DNA of 64,000 nucleotides from Stappia sp. ES.058 (GTDB lineage Bacteria > Pseudomonadota > Alphaproteobacteria > Rhizobiales > Stappiaceae), in the NCBI RefSeq assembly GCF_900105595.1, contig NZ_LT629784.1:1612001-1676000 (forward strand), in the 5' to 3' direction. The position numbers were made by a program, and so were the translations under genes. The notes below the pieces were generated by a model that saw nothing but the letters and a program-made list of their open reading frames with translations, had not been told where the DNA came from and made no database searches. This document shows, piece by piece, positions 41,997 through 51,777 of the stretch; positions within the stretch are counted from its first letter, which is position 1, and every line of letters starts with the position of its first letter.

Positions 41997-42790
41997 TGCT
42001 GGTCGACAGCCATTGCCATCTCGATTTTCCAGACTTCGACGCCGAGCGCGACGCGATCATCGAGCGCGCCAATACAGCCGGTGTCGCGCTAATGGTGACG
42101 ATCTCGACCCGGGTTGCGATGTTCGATCGGATCCGAGCGCTCGCCGAACACTATCCTTGTGTCTATTGCTCCGTCGGCACCCATCCGCACAACGCCGGGG
42201 AAGAGGCGGAAATGGCGGTCTCGATCGAGGATCTCGTGCGCCTGTCCGCGCATGAGAAGGTCGTCGCTATCGGTGAGGCCGGGCTCGACTACTTTTATGA
42301 CAAGTCCCCGCGCGAAGCGCAGGCCAGCGGGCTTCGCCGCCACATCGCGGCCGCACGCGAAACCGGCCTGCCGCTTGTCATTCATTCTCGCGATGCTGAC
42401 GACGACATGGCGCGTATCCTGACAGAGGAAACCGAGAAGGGCGCGTTTCCAGCTCTCCTGCATTGCTTCTCGTCGGGTCGCGACCTGGCGATGACCGGCA
42501 TTGATCTGGGGCTCTATGTGTCGTTTTCCGGCATTCTGACCTTCAAGCGCTCAGACGAACTGCGCGCGATTGCAGCCGATCTGCCGGCGGATCGGCTTCT
42601 GGTGGAAACCGACGCACCCTATCTGGCGCCGCAACCCTGGCGCGGCAAGCGCAACGAACCGGCCTATGTCGCACATACAAACAGGGTGCTCGCCGAGGCC
42701 CGGGGCGTCTCGGAAGAGGACATGGCACGTCAGACCAGCGAGAACTTCTTCCGCCTGTTTTCCAGGGTTCCGGGAGTGGCTGCGCAATGA
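41996..42790 (+). CDS. TatD family DNase-like metal hydrolase
   Basis: The product is 264 aa. The metal ligand motif is DSHCHLDFPDFD, followed by GTHPHNAGEE, IGEAGLDYFYD, VIHSRDAD, LLHCFSSG and VETDAPYLAP, the complete TatD/YcfH pattern. Its start overlaps the metG stop (TGATG), and its end overlaps the MBL hydrolase start by 4 bp. The physiological substrate is not settled in this family. Confidence 0.94.
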   Translation: MLVDSHCHLDFPDFDAERDAIIERANTAGVALMVTISTRVAMFDRIRALAEHYPCVYCSVGTHPHNAGEEAEMAVSIEDLVRLSAHEKVVAIGEAGLDYFYDKSPREAQASGLRRHIAAARETGLPLVIHSRDADDDMARILTEETEKGAFPALLHCFSSGRDLAMTGIDLGLYVSFSGILTFKRSDELRAIAADLPADRLLVETDAPYLAPQPWRGKRNEPAYVAHTNRVLAEARGVSEEDMARQTSENFFRLFSRVPGVAAQ

Positions 42791-43614
42791 GCGACGATGG
42801 GGAATTGGAATTCACGATCCTCGGCTGCGGATCCTCCGCAGGGGTGCCGCGCGTCGGCAATCTCTGGGGCGACTGCGATCCGGATGAGCCGAAAAACCGC
42901 CGCAATCGGTGCGCCTTGCTGGTGCAGCGAACGGGGAAGGGCGGCACCACCACCGTTCTCGTGGATGCCGGGCCGGATCTGAGACAGCAGCTTCTCGATG
43001 CCCGCGTGACGCATCTGGACGCCGTGCTCTTGACCCATGCCCACGCTGATCACCTGCATGGGATCGACGATCTGCGGCCGCTCGCGATCACGCACAGACA
43101 ACTTATCCCCGTGCATATGGATGCAACGACGTCGGTTCGCGCACACGACCTGTTCTTCTACGGGTTCAAAACGCCCGAGGGATCGAGCTATCCGCCGATC
43201 CTGAAAGAGAACCGCATCGAACCTGGCAAACACTACACGATCGACGGCGCCGGTGGGCCGATCCCGTTCCAGCCTGTCAAGGTGGCCCATGGCGACATCA
43301 ACGCACTCGGCTTTCGCTTTGGATCTGTTGCCTATCTTCCAGATGTCAAAAGCATTCCGGACGCATCACGGCCAACCTTCGAAGGCCTGGACACCTGGGT
43401 GATCGATGCCCTTCGACGCACGCCACATCCGAGCCATTTTTCCCTCGACGATGCGCTTGAATGCATTCGTGACCTTGCCCCGAAACGGGCGATCCTGACG
43501 AACATGCATATCGATATGGACTACGCCACCCTGACGCAGGAATTGCCCGACGGTGTGGTGCCGGCCTACGACGGGATGCGGTTTCGCGGGGCTCCGGGTC
43601 ACGAACCGAAATGA
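42787..43614 (+). CDS. MBL-fold metal hydrolase (PhnP-like)
   Basis: The product is 275 aa. The metal motif LTHAHADHLHGIDDLR (HxHxDH) is intact. The N-terminal GCGSSAGVPRVGNLWGDCDP and the later YLPDVKSIPD are typical of PhnP-like/Lactamase_B proteins that follow metG and tatD in Rhizobiales. It overlaps both neighbours by 4 bp. The substrate may be a cyclic phosphodiester, but this is unproven. Confidence 0.9.
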   Translation: MSDDGELEFTILGCGSSAGVPRVGNLWGDCDPDEPKNRRNRCALLVQRTGKGGTTTVLVDAGPDLRQQLLDARVTHLDAVLLTHAHADHLHGIDDLRPLAITHRQLIPVHMDATTSVRAHDLFFYGFKTPEGSSYPPILKENRIEPGKHYTIDGAGGPIPFQPVKVAHGDINALGFRFGSVAYLPDVKSIPDASRPTFEGLDTWVIDALRRTPHPSHFSLDDALECIRDLAPKRAILTNMHIDMDYATLTQELPDGVVPAYDGMRFRGAPGHEPK

Positions 43615-44153
43615 CCCGCAAGATGCGCGCGCCGACCGAAGAGCGGTTGATGCGCGCGGCCTTGCATTATCTCGACCGCTACGGATCGAGCGCGGGCAAC
43701 CTGCGCCGTGTGCTGGAACGCAAGGTCTGGCGCGTCGCCGCAGCACTCGAGGAAGACCCGGCGACTTTTGCGCATTTGATCGACATCGTGGTGTCGCGCT
43801 GCGAGGCGTCCGGGTTGGTCGATGACAGGCTCTACGCGGAATCAAAGATCATCTCCGAGCGCCGCAAGGGACGCTCGGCCCGTCGCATCGCAGCGGTGTT
43901 GCAGACCAAGGGCATTTCCCAGGAGATGGCCGAGACGCTGCTCGCGCGCGACGAAACCACAGATCTCGCGGCTGCCTGCATCGCGGCACGCAAGAAGCGC
44001 TTCGGACCCTGGCGCAAGGGTGGTGCCGACACTGAACGCCAGCGCAAGGAGATTGCCTCCTTGTGCCGTCAAGGGTTCCGGCTGTCGCTGGCGCGCAAAG
44101 TTGTCGAGGCGAGCGACAGCGACACGCTTTTAAGCGATACCGACGAAACGTGA
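43611..44153 (+). CDS. recX: RecX-family regulatory protein
   Basis: The product is 180 aa with the three-helix repeats of RecX: ALHYLDRYGSSAGNLRRVLE, then ASGLVDDRLYAESKIISERR and KGRSARRIAAVLQTKGISQE. It overlaps the MBL hydrolase stop by 4 bp. RecX limits RecA filament growth. The location after the metG-tatD block, away from recA, is common in alphaproteobacteria. Confidence 0.85.
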   Translation: MTRKMRAPTEERLMRAALHYLDRYGSSAGNLRRVLERKVWRVAAALEEDPATFAHLIDIVVSRCEASGLVDDRLYAESKIISERRKGRSARRIAAVLQTKGISQEMAETLLARDETTDLAAACIAARKKRFGPWRKGGADTERQRKEIASLCRQGFRLSLARKVVEASDSDTLLSDTDET

Positions 44154-44534
44154 CGTTGTGCAAAGGCGTCCTTGTCCGACAAGGCCGCCATACAGGGCAC
44201 GTCGTCACCGGCGCTGTGGATGAAGAAAAAACGCGAAGTACCTGAGATGACGTGCATCTTGCGAAGCGGAATCAAACAGGAATGCCACCTGGCTGACATA
44301 AATAAGTTCCATAATATATATTATGCGAATTAGTAACATGCGACACGCAGACCGCCTTGCACACGATTGACTGAAGCGCGGAACGCCCTCCCGGTGTCTC
44401 CGGTACCAACCTGGCAATCGGACTTGGCAACCGGGTTTGGCGCTGAACTGAGAGCCGCCGCGACTTTGGCTATCACCGGCAGGCCGACGTGATCCTGCCC
44501 GGCAGCAGCAACTGCAGGGTCTGACAGCGCCGTA
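44154..44534. other. Intergenic region between recX and M20 hydrolase
   Basis: About 380 bp between convergent genes. It holds an unusually A/T-rich segment with a perfect 16-bp palindrome CATAATATATATTATG at 44,310-44,325. No gene is convincing. Part of it may serve as bidirectional terminator, although no clean stem with T-run was seen. Confidence 0.45.
44310..44325. repeat. A/T-rich 16-bp perfect palindrome
   Basis: CATAATATATATTATG is its own reverse complement and stands out in GC-rich DNA. It lies between two convergent stops, so a promoter operator role is not obvious. It could be a binding site of an A/T-preferring regulator or nucleoid protein. Confidence 0.5.
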
Positions 44535-45773
44535 TCAGGTCGCCGGTGTATCCGGATCCGGAGAGGTCAGCAGCCGACGCAAGGTTGCTGTCACCACATC
44601 GGTCGCAGCGCGAATATCGCTCAGCTGCACGTGTTCATCGGTGGCATAGGCGTTCGCGGCCACAAGCGAGTCCGGCCCCGATCCATAAAGAACCGTGGGA
44701 ATGCCGGCATCGGCATAGTGGCGCGCATCGCTGAAGAGCGGAGACCCCGTGATGCGCGGCTGCGGCTGGGGGAAAAGCTTCCGGATTTCCGATTGTACGG
44801 TGTCGGCCAGCCGCTCGGCACCCGCGACCGGGCGCAAGGGTTCGGCAAGCAGGAGCCTGCGGCATTCCACCTCCAGGCCATCGCGCGGCGACACCGCGGC
44901 CTCGATCAATGCGAACAACTCCGCCTCGACCGCCTCCCCCGTTTCTTCGGGGACGAGCCGCCGGTCGATACGCAGCATCACGCGGTCCGGCACGACATTT
45001 GTGTTCACACCGCCCTGGATCATGCCGACGGTGAGCAATGGCATCATCTCGGTGTCGACGGTGCTCGGACGCTGCGCGATCCGGTCGCGTTCGCCGTATA
45101 GGGCGGACAGAATTCCGGTCGCGGCTTCCAGTGCATCAATGCCGCCGTGAGGCGCCGCAGCATGAGCCGCGCGTCCGCGCACAATCACTTCCACCTGAAG
45201 GCAGCCGTTGTGCGCTGTCGTGACCGAACGGCTGAATCCCGAGGCGATCACGCAATCCGGCTTGGTGAGATCCTGACCGAGCAGCCAGCGCGGCCCAAGC
45301 GTTCCGCCGGCCTCCTCGTCACAGGTGATATGAAGTTCAACCGTGCCGTTCAGGTCCTCGGGTGCGTCGCTTACGGCAAGCAGCGCGAACACATAAACAC
45401 TGATGTCGGACTTGCCGAAGACCGTGCCGCGGCCATAGAGCGCGCCGCGCGCCTCCTCCGCGCCAAAAGGATCGACGCTCCACCCGTCACCGGCTGGAAT
45501 GACATCGCCATGCGCATTGAGCGCAACCACGGGCCCGCCCTCGCCAAAGCTGCGCCGTACGATGAGGTTGACCACGCTGCGCATGCCGGCCTGGCGGACA
45601 AAGGGTTCCGGCACCGGATGCCATTCCGGGTGAAGGCCGAGGTCCTGCAACGCCGCCGCCGTTGCCTCTGCGAACTCGGTCATGTCGCCGGGCGGATTTT
45701 CGCTCGGCACGCGAATGAGATGTTTGAGAAAGTCCAATTGCCTGGAAAAGCGCGCGTCGTCTGCGGCAGTCAT
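44535..45773 (-). CDS. M20 family metallo-hydrolase (ArgE/DapE type)
   Basis: The product is 412 aa from ATG 45773 (MTAADDARFSRQLDFLKHLI). M20 motifs: ALNAHGDVIPAGDGWSVDPF (first metal H and D), GRGTVFGKSDISVY, HITCDEEAGGTLGP (catalytic E) and a C-terminal SDARHYADAGIPTVLYGSGP. The dimerisation domain carries a PHGGIDALEAATG block. It lies downstream of the BMP transporter operon, so the substrate may be an imported N-acylated or ureido compound. This is inference; the exact substrate is unknown. Confidence 0.85.
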   Translation of the reverse strand: MTAADDARFSRQLDFLKHLIRVPSENPPGDMTEFAEATAAALQDLGLHPEWHPVPEPFVRQAGMRSVVNLIVRRSFGEGGPVVALNAHGDVIPAGDGWSVDPFGAEEARGALYGRGTVFGKSDISVYVFALLAVSDAPEDLNGTVELHITCDEEAGGTLGPRWLLGQDLTKPDCVIASGFSRSVTTAHNGCLQVEVIVRGRAAHAAAPHGGIDALEAATGILSALYGERDRIAQRPSTVDTEMMPLLTVGMIQGGVNTNVVPDRVMLRIDRRLVPEETGEAVEAELFALIEAAVSPRDGLEVECRRLLLAEPLRPVAGAERLADTVQSEIRKLFPQPQPRITGSPLFSDARHYADAGIPTVLYGSGPDSLVAANAYATDEHVQLSDIRAATDVVTATLRRLLTSPDPDTPAT

Positions 45774-45925
45774 TGTCCGTATCCTTGCCGGGATTGCCCC
45801 GGTCCCGGCGCGAGGCCCCTTGGACCATGACACCAATCCACTGCGCCCGTCGGATTGGCAAGATGTCCGCAAACCGGACAGGAAACGGCGGCGGACATCG
45901 ACCCGCCGCCGCTTCGGTTGGTGCC

Positions 45926-46996
45926 TTACTGCGGAAGCTGGTCGTCAATACCCTTGACGTACCAGTTCATGCCGAGCAGCGATCCGTCGTCAAGGATGAT
46001 GCCATCCTCAACCGCCAGATCGCCGTTCTGCTTGTAGATCGGGCCCGTAAAGGGATGGAATTCGCCGCTGCGGATCTTGTCCGTCATTGCGGCGGCTTCA
46101 TTGGCAACGTTCTCGGGAAGGTTCGTGAACGGTGCCATCAGCACCATGTCCTTGGCGAAACCGCCCCAGATATCTTCGCTCTTCCAGGTGCCGTCGAGGG
46201 CGGCCTGAACGCGGTTGACATAATAGACGCTCCAGTCGTCGACGATGGCCGTGAGCTGCGCCTTGGGTGCGAACCTGATCATGTCGGTCGCCTGGCCGAA
46301 GCCGACCGCACCGCGCTCCTCGGCGACCTGCAGCGAAGCCGGGCTGTCGGTGTGCTGGCTGATCACGTCCGCCCCCTGGTCGAGCAGCGCCTTGGCGGCG
46401 TCGGCTTCCTTGCCCGGATTGTACCAGTCGTTGACCCATACGATCTTGAGCTTGAAGTCCGGATTGACCGATTGCGCGCCCAGCATGAAGGAATTGATGC
46501 CGCGCACGACCTCCGGGATCGGGAAGGAGCCGATGTAGCCGGCCGTGCCGGTTTTCGACACTTTCGCCGCGATCTGGCCGATGACGTAGCGGCCCTCGTA
46601 GAAGCGTGCCGAATAGGTCGAGACATTGTCCGCCCGCTTGTAGCCGGTGGCATGTTCGAAATTCACGTCCGGGAATTTCTTGGCGACCTTCAGGGTCGGG
46701 TTCATGAAGCCGAACGAGGTGGTGAAGATGAGGCCCGCGCCGTCACGCGCAAGACGCTCGATGGCGCGTTCCGCATCCGGACCCTCGGACACGTTCTCGA
46801 TATAGGTGGTCTCGACCTTGTCGCCGAAAGCCGCCTCGATCGCCAGCCGTCCCTGGTTGTGCTGGTAGGACCAGCCGTGATCGCCGATCGGTCCGAGATA
46901 GATGAAGCCGACCTTGAGCTTGTCGTCGGCCGCCTGTGCGCCGACCATCCCAAGTCCGAGTGCCGCGGCAAGCGCGATCCCGAATAGTTTTTTCAT
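45926..46996 (-). CDS. BMP family ABC substrate-binding protein
   Basis: The product is 356 aa with signal peptide MKKLFGIALAAALGLGMVGA-QA. The PnrA/BMP fold pattern is GFIYLGPIGDHGWSYQHNQG, then FTTSFGFMNPTLKVAKKFPD and YIGSFPIPEVVRGINSFMLG. This family binds nucleosides or related purine compounds. It is the first component of the BMP - permease - permease - ATPase set, adjacent to xanthine dehydrogenase genes. An AGGAGCC site precedes the ATG. Confidence 0.93.
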   Translation of the reverse strand: MKKLFGIALAAALGLGMVGAQAADDKLKVGFIYLGPIGDHGWSYQHNQGRLAIEAAFGDKVETTYIENVSEGPDAERAIERLARDGAGLIFTTSFGFMNPTLKVAKKFPDVNFEHATGYKRADNVSTYSARFYEGRYVIGQIAAKVSKTGTAGYIGSFPIPEVVRGINSFMLGAQSVNPDFKLKIVWVNDWYNPGKEADAAKALLDQGADVISQHTDSPASLQVAEERGAVGFGQATDMIRFAPKAQLTAIVDDWSVYYVNRVQAALDGTWKSEDIWGGFAKDMVLMAPFTNLPENVANEAAAMTDKIRSGEFHPFTGPIYKQNGDLAVEDGIILDDGSLLGMNWYVKGIDDQLPQ

Positions 46997-47170
46997 GTGA
47001 GGCTCCTGTTCCTCGTTTCCAAATGCGAAGGTTTTTTCAAATTCTGTGCCGGCGGTCATCTCCTTTCCGGCACGCAGCCCTTGTGTTCGTTCCCGTCCCC
47101 TGCTCTCTCGCTCCACGCGATTGTTTGCCTTGCGCGATTGGTCCGCACCCGTTCGATCCGCGTCGCATGC

Positions 47171-48091
47171 TCAGCGATCCGGCACGAACGGCCGTCCCAG
47201 GCAGGCCGGGGTGTTGACCCGTGTAAGTATGCGGTTCCGGGAGATGATGACAAGCACGGCGATGGTCGCGATATAGGGAAGCGCGGACAGGAACTGTGAG
47301 GGGATCCCGACCCCATGCGCCTGGGCATGAAATTGCAAGATCCCGACCGCACCGAAGAGATAGGCGCCAGCGAGCACCCGCACCGGGCGCCAGGTCGCGA
47401 AAACGACCAGCGCCAGCGCGATCCAGCCCCTCCCAGCAGTCATGCCCTCGACCCATTGCGGCGTATAGACGAGCGACAGATACCCCCCCGCCAGGCCCGC
47501 GCAGGCGCCGCCGAACAATACCGCAAGATAGCGCACCTTGATCACTGAAACGCCAAGCGCATGGGCGGAGGCGTGATTGTCGCCGACCGCACGGATGACG
47601 AGACCGGCACGCGTTCGAAACAGCACGTATGAAACCCCGGCAACCAGTGCAAGCGACAGATAGACGAGGATATCCTGCCCGAACACCAGCCGCCCGATCA
47701 GCGGAAGATCGCTCAGAACCGGGATGGAGATGCCGGTCAAGCGGATGCCCGGCTGTCCGACGAAGGCCTCCCCGATCATGCCGGACAGGCCGAGGCCGAG
47801 CAATGTCAAAGCCAGTCCGGTCGCAACCTGATTGGCGACCAGATGCAGCGTGAGAAACCCGAACAGGAGCGCCATGCCCATGCCTGACACGAGCGCGAAA
47901 ACCGCGCCCATGTAGGGCGATCCCGTGGCCTGCGCGCCGGCGAAGCCCATAACGGCACCGACGATCATCATGCCCTCGACGCCCAGGTTCAATACCCCCG
48001 AACGCTCCACCACGAGTTCGCCGATGGCCGCCAGCAGCAACGGGGTCGCCGCCGTGATGACGGTGAAAAGAATGGATTCAAACGCCCCCAT
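47171..48091 (-). CDS. ABC transporter permease (nucleoside/purine, second subunit)
   Basis: The product is 306 aa with about eight transmembrane helices. ELVVERSGVLNLGVEGMMIV, then FGGACAGLAGGYLSLVYTPQ, are typical of BPD_transp_2 permeases paired with BMP proteins. It follows the partner permease by 3 bp. The last 20 residues are an extra polar tail. Confidence 0.92.
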   Translation of the reverse strand: MGAFESILFTVITAATPLLLAAIGELVVERSGVLNLGVEGMMIVGAVMGFAGAQATGSPYMGAVFALVSGMGMALLFGFLTLHLVANQVATGLALTLLGLGLSGMIGEAFVGQPGIRLTGISIPVLSDLPLIGRLVFGQDILVYLSLALVAGVSYVLFRTRAGLVIRAVGDNHASAHALGVSVIKVRYLAVLFGGACAGLAGGYLSLVYTPQWVEGMTAGRGWIALALVVFATWRPVRVLAGAYLFGAVGILQFHAQAHGVGIPSQFLSALPYIATIAVLVIISRNRILTRVNTPACLGRPFVPDR

Positions 48092-48094
48092 CGC

Positions 48095-49174
48095 TCAGGC
48101 CCCCTTGGCGGTGACGCTCGGCTTGGCAAAACGGATCCGGTAGAGGATCAACGTGTCGCAAGCGAGCACATAAAACAGCAAAAGCCCCTGAAAGACCCGG
48201 GTGGTCTTGTCGGATATGCCGAGCGTGACCTGCGCGGCCTCTCCGCCAAGGTAGGAAAGAGCAAGCAGGAAGCCGGAGAAGAAGATTCCGATCGGATTGA
48301 GCCGGCCCAGAAATGCGACGATGATCGCGGTAAAGCCGTAGCCGGGCGAGATCACCGGCGTGAGCTGGTTGACCGACCCCGACACTTCGCCGATGCCGGC
48401 AAGCCCGGCAAGCCCGCCGGACAGCAGGAAGGCAAAAAGGATCATCTTGTTGCGTGAGAACCCGGCAAACCCCCCGGCGCGCGGCGCCTGCCCCAGAACC
48501 TTGATCTCGAAGCCCTTGAGCGTCTTCATCAGCACGACCGCCAGGGCAATGACGACAATCACCGCGAAGATCGCCCCGACATGCATGCGCCCGTCGGCAA
48601 GCGCCGGCAAGGTCGCCGCCTCCGAAAACACCCGGCTTTCCGGGAAGTTGAAGCCTTCCGGATCGCGCCAGGGTCCGCGCACAAGCCAATCGAGAAGGAG
48701 TTGCGAAATATAGACCAGCATCAGGCTTGTCAGAATCTCGTTTGTGCCGAACCGCACCTTCAGCACGGCCGGAATTCCACCCCACAACATGCCGCCGACG
48801 ATCCCCATGACGAGCATCAGCGGCAGGGTGAGAAAATTCTCGAAACCGGGAAGCAGGATCGGCAATATCGAGCCGGCGAGCGCTCCGGCAGTGAACTGCC
48901 CTTCCGCGCCGATGTTCCAGGTGTTCGACAGGAAACACACCGCCAGACCAACGCCGATCAGGATGAGGGGCGTTGCCTTCACCACCAGCTCCTGAAGCGA
49001 CCAGGACGCCGTTAGCGGGTCGATGAAGAACACGTAGAGCGCCACCGCCGGGTTTTGCCCGAGCGCCGCGAACAGGATCGCGCCGGTGACCAGCGTCAGC
49101 GCAATCGCGATCACCGGTGACAGCAATGCCATCGCTGTGGAGCGTTCGGCACGTTTTTCGAGTTCAAGCCGCAT
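48095..49174 (-). CDS. ABC transporter permease (nucleoside/purine, first subunit)
   Basis: The product is 359 aa with multiple TM helices. FLSNTWNIGAEGQFTAGALA, then ILTSLMLVYISQLLLDWLV and GYGFTAIIVAFLGRLNPIGI, match the partner BPD_transp_2 permease. It overlaps the ATPase gene by 11 bp. The two permeases form the membrane channel. Confidence 0.92.
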   Translation of the reverse strand: MRLELEKRAERSTAMALLSPVIAIALTLVTGAILFAALGQNPAVALYVFFIDPLTASWSLQELVVKATPLILIGVGLAVCFLSNTWNIGAEGQFTAGALAGSILPILLPGFENFLTLPLMLVMGIVGGMLWGGIPAVLKVRFGTNEILTSLMLVYISQLLLDWLVRGPWRDPEGFNFPESRVFSEAATLPALADGRMHVGAIFAVIVVIALAVVLMKTLKGFEIKVLGQAPRAGGFAGFSRNKMILFAFLLSGGLAGLAGIGEVSGSVNQLTPVISPGYGFTAIIVAFLGRLNPIGIFFSGFLLALSYLGGEAAQVTLGISDKTTRVFQGLLLFYVLACDTLILYRIRFAKPSVTAKGA

Positions 49175-50750
49175 CGCCCGCGCCTCCGCTGTCCTCGTCG
49201 AGGCCGCCCATCAACAGTCCTATCCGCTCGCGCGTCAATTTATGGGAAGGTATCGCCTCCGAGAGTTTTCCGCGCGAGATCACCGCGACCCGATCGGCGA
49301 TCTCGAAAATCTCGTCGAGATCCTGGCTGATCGCCAGAACGGCCGCCCCATGGCGCGACAGATCGATAAGTTCCTGGCGAATGAGTGCGGCAGCCCCTGC
49401 ATCCACCCCCCAGGTCGGCTGATTCACCACAAGCAACTCCGGCTGGCGATCGAGTTCTCGGCCGATCACGAATTTCTGGAGATTTCCGCCCGACAGCGAG
49501 CGCGCCTCGGGATCGTCATGCGACATGCGAACGTCGAAGTTCTTCTTGATCTTCTGTTCCAGTTCACCGGCGCGCTCTGTCTTGAGGAATCCGCCCTGCA
49601 CGAGTCCGTCGCCGGTACCGTGTCGGGTCAGCACAAGGTTTTCCGACAGCTTCAGCCCCGGCACCGCCCCGTGTCCGAGCCGTTCCTCCGGAACGAACGC
49701 CGCGCCGGCCCTGCGGCGCTTCGTGATGCCGGTGCGGCCCATCGGGGTCCCGCCAATGGTCACCGCCGTGTCACGCGACGCGAGCCGCTCGCCGGACAGG
49801 AGTTCGAAGAGCTCACTCTGGCCGTTTCCCGCAATGCCGGCAATCGCAACGACTTCGCCGGCGCGCACATCCAGGTTGATGTCTTCAATGGCAACCGCAA
49901 ACGGACCTTCCGCAGTCGCACTCAGCTCCTTCAGCGCGAGTTGAACATCGCCTTCGCGCGGAACGACGCCGCGTTTGAGATCGTGCACGGCACTGCCGAC
50001 CATGAGCCGCGCCAGCGAGCCGGCCGTTTCCCCGGCTGGATCGCATTCCATCACCACCTTGCCGTGACGCATGATCGTGGCATGGTGGCAGATGCGCTGC
50101 ACTTCTTCCAGGCGATGCGAGATGTAAAGGATCGCGCAGCCTTCCGAAGCCAGGCGCTCCAGGGTGACAAACAGCTGGTCTGCCTCCTGCGGCGTCAGAA
50201 CGGACGTCGGCTCGTCCATGATGATCAGGCGCGGTTCCTGCAGGAGACAGCGCACGATCTCGATGCGTTGGCGCACGCCGACCGAGAGATCGGCGACGAT
50301 TGCCGCAGGATCGAGCGTCAGTCCGTAGTCGCGAGACACATGGCGGATGCGTTCCGACAGCTCGCGGAAGGACTGGCCGGGCGGCATGGCGAGTGCGATG
50401 TTTTCGGCAACGGTGAGGGCCTCGAACAGCGAGAAATGCTGAAATACCATGCCGATACCGAGCGCCCTCGCCTCGGCCGGCGACGCGATGGTGACGGATT
50501 GTCCCTGCCAGGTGAGGTCTCCCTCATTGGGGTCGAGTGCACCATAGAGGATTTTGACCAGCGTCGACTTGCCGGCGCCGTTTTCGCCAAGCAGCGCATG
50601 GATTTCACCCGCGCGCAGCGTCAAGGACACGCTGTCGTTGGCAAGAATGTCGCCGAAGCGTTTGGTGATGCCTTGCGCTTCAAGGAGAATGGTTCCGTGC
50701 CGCTCACGGACCACCCCGTGTTGCGGGGTCGTTGTATCGTCCACTGTCAT
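49164..50750 (-). CDS. ABC transporter ATP-binding protein with two NBDs
   Basis: The product has 528 aa. NBD1 has Walker A GENGAGKST, an LSVGVRQRIEI signature and Walker B LIIMDEPTS. NBD2 has a degenerate Walker A (GIAGNGQSE) and the LSGGNLQKFVIGREL signature. This fused form is usual for BMP/sugar-type transporters (RbsA-like). It overlaps the permease by 11 bp and starts 17 bp after the xdhC stop. Confidence 0.94.
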   Translation of the reverse strand: MTVDDTTTPQHGVVRERHGTILLEAQGITKRFGDILANDSVSLTLRAGEIHALLGENGAGKSTLVKILYGALDPNEGDLTWQGQSVTIASPAEARALGIGMVFQHFSLFEALTVAENIALAMPPGQSFRELSERIRHVSRDYGLTLDPAAIVADLSVGVRQRIEIVRCLLQEPRLIIMDEPTSVLTPQEADQLFVTLERLASEGCAILYISHRLEEVQRICHHATIMRHGKVVMECDPAGETAGSLARLMVGSAVHDLKRGVVPREGDVQLALKELSATAEGPFAVAIEDINLDVRAGEVVAIAGIAGNGQSELFELLSGERLASRDTAVTIGGTPMGRTGITKRRRAGAAFVPEERLGHGAVPGLKLSENLVLTRHGTGDGLVQGGFLKTERAGELEQKIKKNFDVRMSHDDPEARSLSGGNLQKFVIGRELDRQPELLVVNQPTWGVDAGAAALIRQELIDLSRHGAAVLAISQDLDEIFEIADRVAVISRGKLSEAIPSHKLTRERIGLLMGGLDEDSGGAGDAA

Positions 50751-50766
50751 GTGATCCCCCGCCCCC

Positions 50767-51777
50767 TTATCCTATGGCATCGACGGCGCCGGCAAGGCCG
50801 GTCCGTCGTTTTTTGTGGACGCAAGAACGATGATCCCGGCGCATGATCAGCTCTGCTGCAATCGATGCGGCTATCGCGGCCGGGAGTTTAGAGGCGATCC
50901 CGGAAATGCCGACCGGACAGCGGAAAGCCGCGTCGAGAAGGCCGGCATCGTGCCCTGCGGAGAGAAGGCGCGACCGCATCCGCGCAGCCTTCGTCTCACT
51001 TCCGATCATGCCGACCCCGGCGATTCCGCGGCAGCGCAGCGCCACATCGGCGATGGCGAGATCGAGCCCGTGATCGTGGGTCATGACAAGCACGTCGGCA
51101 CCCGCAGGGGTGCTGGCCGCATCATGCAGCGGATCTGTTGCCAGCACCGTGCGGACATTGGCTGGAACACGCGCGGGGAAAACCTCCGCCCGGTTGTCGA
51201 TCCAGATAACCGAGAACGGCAAGGGAGCAAGCGCAAGGACAAGTGCCTTGCCGACATGCCCTGCCCCAAAAAGCATCACTGGCGTCGTCTCGTTGCCGAA
51301 CCGTTCGTACAGCGTGTTTTCCTTCAGCAGAACCCTCGCACCATCCTGCAATTGGCACCGCTCATCCGAGACGACACGCCGGGATGGGGCGTCGTTTTCG
51401 GGGATCGACATACTGGTCACGAAAAGACCGTCCGCTTCCAGCCGTGCCAGACGGTCGACTTCGGCGCGTCGCTTCCGCGAAATCGTCTCGAGCGCGAGCG
51501 TGATCCGGCCCCCGCAACATTGTCCGAGATCCGGACCAAGCGACATTCGCTCAAGCCGAAAGCCATCCTGTACGGCCCGCGCGTTGGCTGCGGCCGCCTC
51601 GATCGTCTGATATTCCAGCATGCCGCCGCCGATGGTTCCGTGGAAGCGCCGCCCGGCGTCGACGACCATGCGGGCACCGGCCTCCCGCGGCGCGGACCCT
51701 TCGACGGCAACGACCGTCACCAGCACACAGGCGGGTTCATCCTCAAGCATTGCCAAAACGCAGGCCCAGGCTCTCAT
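50767..51777 (-). CDS. xdhC: Xanthine dehydrogenase accessory protein XdhC
   Basis: The product is 336 aa from ATG 51777, overlapping the xdhB stop by 4 bp. The N-terminal LVTVVAVEGSAPREAGARMV, then GTIGGGMLEYQTIEAA and a C-terminal Rossmann-like part (PVMLFGAGHVGKALVLALAP), are the XdhC pattern. XdhC inserts sulfurated molybdenum cofactor into XdhB. The longer open frame upstream is within xdhB and not used. Confidence 0.93.
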   Translation of the reverse strand: MRAWACVLAMLEDEPACVLVTVVAVEGSAPREAGARMVVDAGRRFHGTIGGGMLEYQTIEAAAANARAVQDGFRLERMSLGPDLGQCCGGRITLALETISRKRRAEVDRLARLEADGLFVTSMSIPENDAPSRRVVSDERCQLQDGARVLLKENTLYERFGNETTPVMLFGAGHVGKALVLALAPLPFSVIWIDNRAEVFPARVPANVRTVLATDPLHDAASTPAGADVLVMTHDHGLDLAIADVALRCRGIAGVGMIGSETKAARMRSRLLSAGHDAGLLDAAFRCPVGISGIASKLPAAIAASIAAELIMRRDHRSCVHKKRRTGLAGAVDAIG

